Shown here in pieces: positions 45,476-57,957 of a stretch of DNA of 64,000 nucleotides. The position numbers and the translations under genes are program-made. Numbering within the stretch: position 1 is the first letter of the stretch; the number at the start of each line of letters is the position of its first letter. The notes beneath the pieces were generated by a model. It was given only the letters and a program-made list of their open reading frames with translations, did no database searches and was not told the origin of the DNA. The DNA is from Alnus glutinosa (lineage: Eukaryota; Streptophyta; Magnoliopsida; Fagales; Betulaceae): positions 24,947,501 to 25,011,500 of the forward strand of contig NC_084891.1 in the NCBI RefSeq assembly GCF_958979055.1, in the 5' to 3' direction.

Positions 45476-48400
45476 TTAACACCCAAGAGCATTGGGTAGA
45501 GAAACTAAATATTGAGCTCTCAGCTTTTCACATTGAGACTTAACATCTCTATGGAAAGACATAAGTGATTTGTGCCGAGATGCAAAAGCAACACTAAATT
45601 GTTTAATCTCTTCTTCAAGATTTTTCCTTCTCTGTACTTCAGTATCCAAATCATTCAAAGCATTTTCCTTCTGGTCAGTAACCAGTGCAAGTTTTTGGGA
45701 TGATTCAGAGATCTTTTGGTTCAAAAGATCTCTATATTCTTTCAAAAGCTGATATTCTCTTTCCAAAGTATCATATCTTTCTTTAGAAACCACCAGGAGC
45801 TGGTTATTGATATCTAACTCTTTCTCCAAGTCATGGTATCTTTCCTTGATGGTGTTCAGTTCATTGCTCAGTTCTTCCTTCCAACAAGCAGTTTTGCCTC
45901 CCTGAGTGCAGCCCAAACACAAAAACTAGATCTTTAAACATGAAGGAAAGCAACCTAAACACTATCTTCTAACTTTTCAGCCAGAATATAGTTCTTTTGC
46001 ATATGTTCTATGTGACTAACTAGAGACTTCATTTGCCTGAGCACATACATGGAGACACACAGCAAATTCTCTTTCTCCTTGCTAGGAAAAGAGCATGTGC
46101 AGTCATAAAGCATCTTTACTCGCGTGTAAATGCTCCCCACACTATACTCTGTACTTGAGACTATAATCTTCTAGCATGAGCTTAATGACACTGCTCTTCT
46201 TCAATAATGTGGCAATAGGTCACCTTCTGATAGTGATCCTCATTAACCACACTTACCTTGGAAATTAAGTTTAGGAGGGTAGGTAACTTGAGCATATCTA
46301 AAAGCTACTTAATTAAAACTCGTTTGCTTTCAAGGTTTGATGTAGGGAAGCTACTCCACTCAAAACACTTCATACTAATGCAATAATCTTCCTCAGCCAA
46401 AAACATATATAACACGTTCATCAATCTGTCTAAAGAATTCTTATATGCAACATGCACTTTTAAGACTATTTTGTAAAACCCTGGTTCACATAGTCTCTAA
46501 TAATGACCACAAAGAAGCAAATTTAAAGTCATACGACATCATAAAGGGAGAATAAAGATTAGAGCTTTCAATTGGTTTCACACATAGATCTTATCATAAG
46601 GAAGAACTAAGATGAGCTAATGATTCCCTATGTTTTTTTTTTTTTTTTTTCCCTGAAAATGAACAAAAATTTGAAGAACATTTCAAATTTGGGTTACTTG
46701 TTTACTCATAGTCTCTTACTATACAGCAAAAACTAGCCAACTAAGTAAATAATTCAGTCAAAATAAACAGCACTGATAATTAAAGAATCGAAATGCTGAA
46801 AAAGGAAAAAAGCAATCCTAACAACATGAAGGAGAATAAAAACATAATGAATGAATAACATCTTGATAAGTGTGACCAGGCCGCTACCTTATTCTCACAG
46901 CTCGATTGTTGTGTTTGTGATAATACCAAGCCTGTAATTGTGCTATTGAACTTCTCATAAAGCATTTTGCGTTGTTCTTGAATTAGAGAATTGTTCCCAG
47001 TGAAAGAACTGTTGTCATCCATTGCCATGGAGAAATGGGTTTCCAAAGTCGTAAGGAGACTTTTACCAATTTCACTGGTGCTTGATAGCAATTTTGCAGT
47101 TGAGGATTCCTCATCAGATACAAAACTCTGTAAGGTCACAAAATAATAATAATAATAATAATGATAATGTCAATTCAATTGGTTACCATCATATAAAGGT
47201 TGAAAGATGCAAATATGGCACATATATTTTACCTGTATTATTGACAAAACATCCTCATAAATATCTTTGCAATTCGACACAGATTCACTTAGCCTTTTTG
47301 GGATTTCTCGCATAAGTTTTGCTTCTTGTTGAAGCTCAGATATGTCATCCATTAGTCGATGGTTCAACAATATCTGTTCTGCATGTTTTCTCTGTAAACA
47401 TATTCGTGGAGAAGTACAAATCATTGAGAAACTGAATGATATCAACAATAGAAAAAAGGTTGAAGCTATAATGTGCCCTTATAGGTTTCACATATAGCAA
47501 CAAATATACTAATTGAAATAGGTTATTTGGAAAGAAGTATAGACCTAACAAAGACATCAAGCAACTATATAGATGGACGAGCTTGAAAGATAAAGGCTCT
47601 CATGAAAATTTGAAAGTGGGGAGGTAAGCTTAGAAGGTTTACTTTTGACTGTAAAATGAAGCAAGAAAAAGATAGTACTTGCCATGGCAATTAACAGTAT
47701 TTATGCAATTGCTGAGCCAAAAAATGCATTTGAAATTTAAAAGTATCCAAGAACAAGAAGTCAAAATTATGAAATATATACTAACCTCCAGTTCATTTCT
47801 CTCCTCAGTGGCAATCTCTAATTGTCTCTTAAGATGTTGGATCTCTTGTGTATAATTTTCATTTGAACAAGCCTGAGAAAATGTAACACGTCCCACCAAA
47901 AAGTCTAAAAACATTAGGCTCTAAAAGAATTAGCAAATCATACAAACATGAGAAAAGGCATTACCACCATAGCCATATATTACGTTAGTTTACGACATGG
48001 TTTTATTATTTCATTAAGTAACCTTCAACCAAACTACTGCTTGTTCAAAATCCTCACAACCATGACAAGATATGGATATTTGTTTAAGATGGCTGAATAA
48101 AAACGAAGATAATCAGCTTCTAGTTTAAAATGGTTCCCTTCACCTTCGAGAGTATTTGTGTGGAAACAGGTGATATGAACATCTACACATAAATAAGCCA
48201 ACTAAAGAACTAAATCAACAATCGGTAACTTTGGCTTCTTAGTATAAGAGGCAACAAATCAAAATATAATATTTTTGTTGTTGCTAAATGAAACAGAATA
48301 TAAATATCATGATTAGAAATAACATGAACTCATTATGTTCAGGAAAAAAGAAATCAAAACAATATAAACTCACAGGAGTTACGTCACTTGAAGGAAATGA

Positions 48401-50166
48401 TTGAACTCTTCTTGCAGGAGTCATTTGAAGCAAATCAAGATCAGCTATGTAACCTTTGTTCATTTTCAGCCATGTGTCTTCGTCAGCCACATTGCTAAAT
48501 GTATCTGGAAGAGGACTATAATCAGGCAGCATTGAGTAATTTGATCGCTTGACAACAAAGGCTTTGGGGGCTGCCTTGAAACAAGGGGTTCTAAAAGCGT
48601 CTCCTTGATCTATGCCACTGCTGTCATTGCATTCTTCCTGAAGGACTTGTCTCACAGAATTATGTTCCTACAAGTAGATAGAGAAATGAGATCATCGGCA
48701 AACCAATAGAAATGTTGAAAAAAGAAAAGAAAGAAGTTATAAAAAAATTAACATTTTGTACATAGGAACCTGCTATTATGAGCCTTTTCCATTGGGGTGG
48801 TGGTGGGGAGGGGGGGGGGGGGGTGCTGAGGGTGTATGTAAGGTGCACAATTGTTACATATTAACATGCTTGGTAATCTAGTCTACATGTTTTATGCAAA
48901 ACAATCTTGTCCTTCAGGAGATTCATTGGGGGGAAAGCCAACTTCCCTAAAAACTGTAGGCAGCAATCTATTAGTGTACATAAATTCGTCATTAGTGTAC
49001 CTTTGTTGCAATGCATAACACAAAGGAAAGAGAAATCTTCAGTAAGATGAGAACATAGCTATAGCAATGCTTGGTATCTTATATGGCTTGCTATTCAGCA
49101 TCTACGTTATTCAAAGAAGATAAGACCTAGTAGATAAAACAGAATGGCAGATAAGTATTCCAATCGTCAAAATCAGTTAGTTAGAGGTTTGGATGCTCCA
49201 AGTTGTAGTTATTGTCTACAAGGTGCGGCATGAGGTGAAAGCAAGGTAGTTCCTTCTAGAGAACTTAAAAACAATCATAATGGAAAAGAGTGTGATTAGA
49301 CAGGTTCTACCACAAAAGGAACTTAGAAAATATCAGTATAAATATAAATATCATATCCATTACTTTGCATGAGCAGTACCTGACTAGAGTTCATGTTGAA
49401 CTCTGAAGAAGTAACAAGATTGCTATGATTGACGATTTTAATCTGTTGCTCCCGAATGCATTGATCACATTCTTTGCGTGATTTCCTCTCCTCTTGCAGT
49501 TCCATCTCAAGCTTCTCACGCTCAAGTTCATACTAAATAATGGAAAATAAGTTTTTTTTTTTTTTAAAAAAAATAAAAAAGAAAAAAAGAAAAAAAAAAA
49601 CTTGCCTCGAATGAAATTATGAAAGGATTTATGCTTGCTTAAGCCTCAAAGTAATTGTCCAGATTTCACAGATGAAAAGAACAACCTACCTTGAGCAAAT
49701 CATTCCGCAATTTTAAGATCACTTGCTCTAGCACCTCAGCATGAGATCCCTAAACATTACTTTAACTATGTTAGTTTGCATCTAACCTCTTCTTTGTAAT
49801 AGAAGCATAAGGATCATCACCTGAAGTTTCTTACGAAGCTCCTCAATCTCTACTTTTTGCCGCTTCAGTAAGGCTGCATCTGTCAAAATCTACGAAAACA
49901 TATACCCATTATTAGACTCAGTCACACCATCAAATTCAAGGCAAATGTTCAAGAGGATAAGCTCTGCAGTGCCAATCACAAAGCATCAATAGCTGCAGAG
50001 AAAAAGATGCTATATGTGATCCACAACATCTGCACAGAAAAGGAGCTCTGTGAAGTGTGAGTATGTCAGGTGGTTGAGCAGGTTCGGCAGAGAAAATTAC
50101 AGTTCATAGATTTGTATAATCTACTTGATCAATGAATCACGTCCCTATCTGTTTGTTTGAACAGTT

Positions 50167-50216
<50 letters not shown>

Positions 50217-53200
50217 TAAGTAATGTATATTAAAAAAGCACAGAGGGGCGCAACCCACAGAGTTCTATAATATTCTTATCTTTAATTATTTAACTTGATT
50301 AGAAAAGAGAGTGTATGAGGCTGAAGCACTACGAAGTGAGTCTTGCACCCTGACCAATTGTTTTATTGATTTAATTATTTTAGTGTTTTGTTAAAATATA
50401 CGACACTCTTACTTATGATCCAAGCAAGTAGTGAATCAATTTTAAAATTCCTATGCATAATATCAATAGTACATTTGGATATTTACAAATTTAATTTATT
50501 TTTGCTGTTGGTCCAAAAATTAGATACAATAATGTTTGCTGAATAGGACATTGATCTTGGCACCATAATTTTAGTTTCTTGCAATCCCTGTTTAAGGCTA
50601 CCCTTTTAAAAACGGAGTGCAGAAGGCTACTTTTCTGGCACATATCTATAACTATATTGAACATAAGCAAATGCTCAATTAGATTTATAATATTTTTGTA
50701 GACTACGATACATTTGGACTATATCCTTTTGTTCAATTCATTGAAACTTAAAGATTAACCAAATATGAGAAACTAATAATGCTGAAAAATATACATAATA
50801 AGACCGGACAAAGAAAAAAAAAAAGACTAATAAATTGGAATAACATCATATTTACCAAGCCCTGGAAAATATGGGGAAGGGATTATAAGTTTTTCTGAGA
50901 CCATAAAACTTACATCAAAATCCACCATTGCAATGAACATAAGAAATAAATACCAGCCAAATATAGATTCATGAATGAGACAAAATGGTAAATGGACTAG
51001 ACAGAACAAGGAATATACTTCATTCACTTGAGCACAATTAGTGATGCGCTTGGCTCTGCTAGCAAATTGAAGAGTTCCCTTTGTTTCTTCAATATGTACC
51101 TAAATGTACCAATAACAAACTATATTAAGAACCGAAAGTGTTGAACTTAATATAATAGACATAAAAAAAATATTAAGATAAAGAAAATAAGATGAGAAAA
51201 AGGAAAGAAAGAGATGGTAGACTACCTCCTCAGGTGCTAAAGTGCATATAATTGAAGTTTTGGCATTACCACCGAGAGCAGGTTGAAGTATGCGGGTTAG
51301 CTTACTATCACGATAAGGAATATGACTCCTGCACCAAAAAATTGTTTCACCATGAGATTGTTATTGTATGAAATCAAGATGATTGACTGATAGAGAAGCA
51401 AATACCTTTGCTTTGCACCTTCACTTAGTTTGTTGATCACATTACCCAGAATCATTAAGCTCTTGTTAATGTACTTCCCTTCCTTTAGACGTACTCCACC
51501 AGCTCCAGTTTTAGCAATCCTTTCAGACCCAGCTAAATCTACCAAATTCTTTTTTTTTTTTTCCATGCAACAAAATATGCCAACAAAAAAGATATAAATA
51601 CAAATATCATCTAAAAAATATTAAACAACAATATTATGCAATTATTTTAATAAATTGTTACACAATATGGTGGATAGAATACAAACCAAGACTGAGACAC
51701 GGATAGCATCAGTACTTGAATAATCACAAGAAGAATTGGTATCCTTACCCCTGCTTTCAATCACCTGCATATATAAGACTAAGTTACATGAAATCCAAGA
51801 GTTTTAATAAGAGCTGTTGAACCAACATGTCAAGGACATACCATCCTGAATATTGTGTGGGATCTACTACTCCGAACATTCATATTTGTCTCACCAAAGT
51901 GCCTATTAACTGTAAACAATGATTTTCAAGATCATATATAAGAAGATATCCAATTAAAAGAACATATAAGAAGCCTAGGCCAAGAATTTATGTTTTGTTG
52001 TCATACCTTCTCCAGATTCAATGAGCTCAAATACTTGCTCGGCATTGTTAACAATTTCCTCCCTCAGGCCTGCAACGAATATCCCACGCTAAAACCACGA
52101 AAAATCAGTGATTTTATACATATAACAAACTATAGTAAAATATCAAACTGTCAGTAGCCAACCTCCAGACTCTCATGTATTTGCAACTTCTGGTTCTCTA
52201 CAGCAAAAAGATCATTAATTTCTTCATTATAAATTTCCATGTAGGAAACTCGAATCAGAAACTCACGATCAGATATCTGAAAATATTCAGTACCAAAAGG
52301 CAAAGGTGAAAACCAAAAGGTCGCCATTATAACCACAAAAACATTAATTTCAATAACATCCACCGAGCTGCTTACCATCTGAATTTTTGTAAATATATCT
52401 TTAACTGCCCGGTGAATAATCCCTGGATCGGTTTCAGAACCATTCATGGTGAAAGTCTTGCCACTGCTGGTTTGTCCATATGCAAATGCAGTTCCTATAA
52501 ATATTCTATTTATCAGCTTCGCTACTAATATCTAAATGACATGGCCCATTGAAATAAGTGATCAATACATTCTCCTTATCATACATTTCACATTCAATAC
52601 ATATGGAAAACACTGCTGAGTTCTACATGATGCAGAACACGCATGACATATCAATTTAGCTGGACAAAAACCAAGGTGATTTAGAGTGTAACCGATCACA
52701 AATCTTATGGCACACATTAATTACTGTGACCAAGTACTCCGAACATTTCTCCCTCTATTAGATACTTCAATTGACCAACAACAGCCTCCTCTGCTCTTGT
52801 TTTCGTAATCATTAATCATGTAATGAGCTGCATTCAATTTTTTCCTCTCCTTCCAATTTTTAGGAAATCCTTGAGTTCCTCAAAACTGTAATATTGAATA
52901 TAGATAGCCTTCCGCCATCAGAATTTGCATTCTCTGAATTTTACAGATTTGTCTAAACTCAAATTTAAAATTTAATAGCTCATACTAGGTTTGTAATCGA
53001 GTTGAGTCGAGCCAAAAATTAAATATTCAAGCTCGATTCATGTAAGTTTTTTTTTAACACAAGCTGAGCTCGAGCTTATCACCAAGCTAGATAATCTGTT
53101 CGAACTCAGTTCATTTATTATTTGAACAAAGTTGAACTTGTTCACCAGTTACTCATGTAACTTATTCATTCCATATATAAGTGATCATTTAATGTTTTTC

Positions 53201-54633
53201 GTAATTTTTTTTTTTTTACGACAAAGAACCCCTTCAAGGCAAGACCACTTCGTGTACCCACCCTTATCAGGTAAACCTTGGACCCGTGTAAAGCGCCTAC
53301 TCCACATGCATCAGGTAATATTCCGGCTTCGCCAACAGGCTGGCTCCAAGGAATTATTTGAACCCAAGACAATTAGAATCTTAGACCTCATAGAACTATC
53401 ACAAATACCAAAGCCCTTACCATTTGAGCCAACCCCTTAGGGTTTATACTAATTATTAGTTAACTAATTATTGTTAAGATTTACTATTTGAGTTAATTAG
53501 ATAAATTAACTCGAATCTTAAACAATCTAATTTGAGCCTATATGTTTTTCTTATATTCATTCATTCATTACACATACGCATAGACATGCACACGAAGACA
53601 CTTATATGAAAACAAATACACATATATCTATAACAAGACTTACGATTACAATAACTCAATATATATTTACTACATTACAAAAAAATTCCCTTTTATTTTT
53701 TTAAATACTTAAGAGGTTAAAAATATATCTTAAAAATAAACAAGTCTAAATAATAAAATTGAAGTTATACGAGTTTGACTTGTTTAATAAACAAGTCTAA
53801 ATTTATGTTCAAGCTTGGTTTATTTATTAAACAAACTAAACTCAGGTTGACTCGAATTAAATAAGGCTCGAATTCGAACCTTATACGAGTCGAGTTCGAG
53901 CTATTTAATTTATAGCCCTAGTTAACACATTTAAACTCAGTGAACAAAAAAACTTTTTCTTCAGAAGTAATGGTTGAGACTCATGTGTCTTGTGAACCCT
54001 CAAGCTCATCTGAGACAAATTTTTCTTATTTACATTTTTTTAGAGATACAAATCTTCTTTTTTTGCTTTGTTTTAGGGGGGTAATTGAATATTCAAGATT
54101 ATGTTCCATTTTCCTTCTCAGTTTTCTCAGAAACTAATATCGAGGAAACTAAATCTGAAATAATATTTATTCAACAATTTAACAAAAATTGACCGATTAA
54201 ATAAATCTTTTAGAACAAAAAATGAGCTCAATTCGAAAAAGGTAATTGAAAAAAAGGAATACCATTAAAGCCTTCAACTGCGGCGTGAATAATGTCCTTT
54301 GTAAGAAGCTCATAAACCCTAGCATTAGTGCAACTTTCGTCGAATACATGATCTGCCAAAAAAATGAACTATGAAACAAACTCACAAGAAGATCTCAAAG
54401 AAGCGAAAAACAAACCAGACGAGCATGCATATTTCACACATAAGTACATATATATATAGATAAATGTGTGGGAGAAGGGGATGCATACCAAAAGCGTAAG
54501 AGAGGCCAGAGATAGGGGTGCCGTGAACTTTGTGAAGAGAAATGCGATTGTCTTCGACCTTCCAGAAGGTTCCATTAAAGGGTTCTGAGGATACTGCAGG
54601 TCTTACTCGGACTGCGACGCAGATCTTCTCCAT
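45476..54633 (-). CDS. Kinesin-like protein, KIN-7 (CENP-E-type) family, 18 exons, 835 aa
   Basis: A microtubule plus-end-directed motor with N-terminal motor and coiled-coil stalk, most like the short KIN-7N/ZCF125 type. Exons (high to low) are 54633-54489, 54352-54263, 52494-52376, 52276-52163, 52088-52007, 51909-51842, 51764-51687, 51548-51406, 51328-51226, 51099-51021, 49889-49821, 49749-49691, 49532-49380, 48667-48374, 47872-47786, 47391-47233, 47127-46888 and 45901-45476, summing to 2508 nt. The motor starts [13 protein letters not shown]-loop GQTSSGKT is near residue 85, switch I NVRSSRSH near 194, switch II DLAGSE near 236, and the neck FASRAKRI follows. The rest is mostly coiled coil with a polar stretch (exon 14). 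All catalytic motifs are intact. The exon 8 acceptor lies after a 13-A run. Long introns 49890-51020 (with a TA repeat) and 52495-54262 (with transposons) are present; introns 45902-46887 and 47873-48373 show nothing notable. Confidence 0.92.
50171..50212. repeat. (TA)n microsatellite in kinesin intron 10
   Basis: About 20 uninterrupted TA units lie in the long intron between exons 10 and 11. The rest of this intron shows no other recognisable element. Confidence 0.9.
52985..53928. mobile_element. TIR DNA element in kinesin intron 2
   Basis: Left ctaggtttgtaa plus cgagttgagtcgagcc and right ctcgacteg-type words in reverse (rc of the right end: ctagggctataa, then gctcgaactcgactcg) are inverted. 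Repeated gagctcgagctt/aagctcg words are typical of a widespread plant hAT-type MITE. No clear 8-bp duplication was found. A SINE is nested in it. Confidence 0.55.
53210..53446 (-). mobile_element. tRNA-derived SINE (Au-like) nested in the intronic element
   Basis: On the minus strand it has an A box (tggctcaaatgg, one mismatch to the Pol III consensus), a B box (gggttcaaat) some 45 nt further on, a body with gcgctttacacgggtcc, and a 3' end tacacgaagtggtcttgcc followed by ggggttctttgtcgt and a poly(A). This order is diagnostic of a full-length tRNA-derived SINE. A related 3' remnant lies at 2062. A target-site duplication is not clear. Confidence 0.75.
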
Positions 54634-54642
54634 GGCCTTCTA

Positions 54643-54645
<3 letters not shown>

Positions 54646-54688
<43 letters not shown>
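54646..54688 (-). promoter_or_regulatory. (CT)n tract directly upstream of the kinesin start
   Basis: About 20 CT units on the + strand read as (GA)n in the sense direction, starting some 13 bp upstream of the ATG. It is probably within the 5' UTR. Such GA/CT repeats are frequent in plant 5' leaders. Confidence 0.7.
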
Positions 54689-54691
<3 letters not shown>

Positions 54692-55129
54692 TCGCTCTGA
54701 TCTGAGGTTTTGTGACGGAGCAGGAACTCACTGTCACAGGCGGGCTGTTTCGCTTGCCTCTTGAAGCGTTACCAAATTTGAATGCGTTTAGTTTACGGAA
54801 TTGCCCTTGACAATATGCTAAATTGACATTCAGGTCTGATTCAAATAAATGGCTGTGGGGCCCGCACGAAGAGCCGGTCGGCCCAGGAGTTATGGGCCAG
54901 GAAAGTGGGTTCTCTGCTGGACGAGGCCAGGATAGGTGGGTTCCTAACTGTGAGTCCCAAGTGTTTTTTAGCCGAAAATTTTCTTAGTGCACGCCATCTC
55001 TTGCAATTCATTATTCGCCGCCATCTGTAGTTACCAACAACCACCACCAAAGGTTGCCGGTCGCCGCACCGGGGTTCACCAACAAGGCCCGGAACCCACA
55101 GCCGGAGTAATTAATAAATTCATTAACGG

Positions 55130-55375
55130 TGAAAGTAGTTTGTAATGATGTGTTTGGATCCAAAAGTGAAATTATGATTTTATTCAACTTTTTGTTATTC
55201 TGTTTGCTTTTTCAAAAACAAACCATATTTTATTTAATTTTTTCTAAACAAATCATATTTTATTCAACTTTTTTTAATTTTATCTCACAAAGTCAAATCT
55301 CGAAATTTGTACACCAAATAAAAATTAAATTCTGATTTCAAAAATCGAAAATCCAAACGGATTAAGTGTTTTATA
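55130..55375 (+). repeat. Dispersed AT-rich repeat, copy 1
   Basis: Contains two to three sub-repeats of about 30 bp with tatttta and aacttttt words, then a ctcgaaatttg block and a gatttcaaaaat block. The same order occurs at 56572-56795. The element type is unknown. Confidence 0.55.
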
Positions 55376-56571
55376 ATTTGAGATGTTAATACTTTTATTT
55401 TTATTTTATTTTAAATGTTAAAAAACAAAAAGTTGTCTTAAAAAGTATTGTCAACGAGCCCATTAGGCCATTATTGGCAAGTTTTTAGCACAAGCAAAAC
55501 AGCATCCCCAAAACCATTAAAAAGGCCATGGATGATTGGTTTTTCTTCTAATTTGTTGAGTACATATGTTGTTTCATTTGGTAAGAACCCAATCTAAAAC
55601 CAGACAAGAGAATGGTGCTCTTTCTCCTATGATTTTTTGTTTTTATTTATTCAAAAATTGATTTGAACCTTTGACAACTCCCAGTTTGCTGTATTGTGTC
55701 CATTGTCCAAACATATATGAACCAAAACGAAAATTCCATACTTTAACTTGTCTGTTGGATGTGTTTTTCCCTACATCTTTGACACATCAGAGTTTCATAG
55801 GATTGAAAATTTGGACTTCAAATCATAAGAGCGTGCCGGTGCCGGCCTCTACCAGGTAAGGTGCTTCTGTTCCGTTAGCGTGTTTAATCATTCCAAGATG
55901 GCAATGGTCTATATCGGCTGCCGGAAGTCTTTTTCTGATGCCTAAACACGTGAATTGCCCAAACACGGTTCAGTCCATGGTGCCATTTTTTCTTTTTTCT
56001 TTTTTCCTGATCAAATAGGTTGAGTCCATAGTGCGTGCATGTATTTCGAGCTAGACCAAATAAACCGGTTTAAGTTTTCTTTAATAGATACTTCCTATAT
56101 ATATATATATATGAGTCGATTTCAACGCTCAAATGCTGATCAAAAGCATGAACAAAAATGATAAAATTTGGACTCAACAAACAATTGCTACTGGACGGCC
56201 GACAACATGACAGAGACAAACCGAGTGGGAACAACCAAAAGACTTTGACAAAAATACTTTCTACAAAATTTATTAATTAAAAATACATGTTTGGCCTCCA
56301 AAATAGGTGGCCATACAAATTAAGTCCAAAATGAATGGCGCCGCGTCAACAGCACATTTTCACGGATTGAGAGATCGCATGCAATTCCTTGTTCCTTGAA
56401 AATTGTAGGGAATTCGATCCCCCTTTTCTCTTCCTTATTATGTAACAAAAAAAAGAAAAATCTTCTGCTTGACCCAAAAACAAGAAGAAAAGATAAAAAA
56501 AAAAAAAAAAAAAAAAAAAGGATTGTTAACGACAACGACGTCTTCTCTGTTAGAGGATATGGTGTGCTTGG

Positions 56572-56795
56572 ATCGGATATGAAATTTTGGAAACAGAATA
56601 TAATTTTGATTCTACTTTTTTTAAAAAAATAAATTATATTTTATTTAACTTTTTCAAAAATAAATTATATTTTATTCAACTTTTTCGAAACAAATTATAT
56701 TTTATTCAATATTTTAAAAAAAAGTTAAACCTCGAAATTCACAAACAGAATAAGAATTCAATTCTAATTTCAAAAATTCAACACAACCCTCCTCA
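56572..56795 (+). repeat. Dispersed AT-rich repeat, copy 2
   Basis: Same architecture as 55130-55375 with four sub-repeats rather than three, followed by cctcgaaattcac and taatttcaaaaat. It has the same orientation. Confidence 0.55.
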
Positions 56796-57001
56796 AAATC
56801 AGTAAAAGAACTCCACATTTCATGTTGACCAGCTGGCCTCCCAGTAATAGCACACCAGCAGCACAACACTCTTCGATCTCCTTGATTCATGCTGCACAAT
56901 CCAGCTCCATGTTTCCCGGATGTTTCTCTACTCCTCAAACTCAGCACACACCTTTTTCCTCTTTTGTATCTTCTCATATTTTTTCTGTTTCTGTGTTGTA
57001 A

Positions 57002-57723
57002 GAGCACTCTCAATTGCTTATGTATTTTCACCTTTAGGCTAGAATAGATAATTAAAGTGTTAAAAAGAGACTCCATTGGCTTATCTATTCAAACTCTAAA
57101 ATAGATTTTACTTCATTCCTTAAATAGTGCAACTCTACATGTAAAGTTGCACTATTCACATATCTATTTTTTTTTTCCTCCACATTCTTTTGTTTTTTTT
57201 GTTTTTTTCTTTCACTCCACGTTCTACATGAAGCATACTGCCAATGAGATTCCATAAATATCTCAATTAGTTGTGATATTTTACTTGCACAAGTGAGAAT
57301 ATTCCAAGTTGCTTTAAGATTATTCATTTGTTTAATCACTAGTAATAATAAAAGGATAATCTTTTTCTTTAAATTGGTATGATCGTTTAAAAATTATTGC
57401 TTCAGAAAAATGACAGATTTAACAAAACGACTGTTAAAATATGACTGTTAAAAATATGGTGAAAATGACTGTTAAAAAATTGCATTAGAGAAATGACCAT
57501 TTTAACAAAACGATTGTGGACAAATATGACTATTTCAAAAAAAAAAAAAAGACAAAAAATACGATAATGAAAAAAGTAATAAAAAGGAATAAAGAAATAA
57601 TATAAAGTTAAGAATAGATAATCGGATGTACGGTGCATTTTAAAACTCATTAGCTAAACTAAATAAAATTGGTTTTGATTAGTTATTCTAAGTTGAGATA
57701 TACATAAGCCAATGAGAGTGCTC
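57002..57723. mobile_element. Harbinger/Tourist-like element upstream of the receptor kinase
   Basis: Ends gagcactctcaattgcttat and (rc) gagcactctcattggcttat are nearly perfect inverted repeats. taa flanks both sides (56999-57001 and 57724-57726), the TWA duplication of PIF/Harbinger elements. It is 722 bp, non-coding, AT-rich, with internal repeats (aaatgac...gttaaaa words). Confidence 0.8.
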
Positions 57724-57769
57724 TAACAACCTCGTACTAGTATGCCTAAAACAATTGTACATGCAACTC

Positions 57770-57778
57770 TATAAATAG
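57770..57778 (+). promoter_or_regulatory. TATA box of the receptor kinase gene
   Basis: tataaatag lies about 190 bp upstream of the chosen start and 47 bp after the right end of the Harbinger-like element. The spacing fits a 5' UTR of about 150 nt. Confidence 0.65.
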
Positions 57779-57957
57779 CAGATCATTAACTGGTTTTGGT
57801 CTTTCATTCTCAAGCCTTCGCCATTAATTAACGAGTATCAAGGAGAGGATGAAAGACAATTTCTCATTTGGATTCTTCGCGTGAAGAAAAAAACGTAGTA
57901 TGTGCCTTGAATCAAGCTCTGAACCATCACGTACGTCCTTTACACCAACACAAACGC

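Larger units (their letters stand above)
54700..57001. other. Kinesin-receptor kinase intergenic region with a dispersed repeat pair
   Basis: Kinesin and the receptor kinase are divergently transcribed. No gene is seen between them. Two copies of one AT-rich repeat (55130-55375 and 56572-56795) share aaat[c/t]atattttatt[c/t]aactttt sub-repeats and a ctcgaaatt...gaatt end. 55600-56560 holds a short TA run and A run but nothing recognisable. Confidence 0.5.

Noticed and set aside
57868..57957. Upstream in-frame ATG of the receptor kinase (MDSSREEK)
   Set aside because: It would place 30 polar residues before the signal peptide; the ATG at 57958 gives a standard secretion signal.
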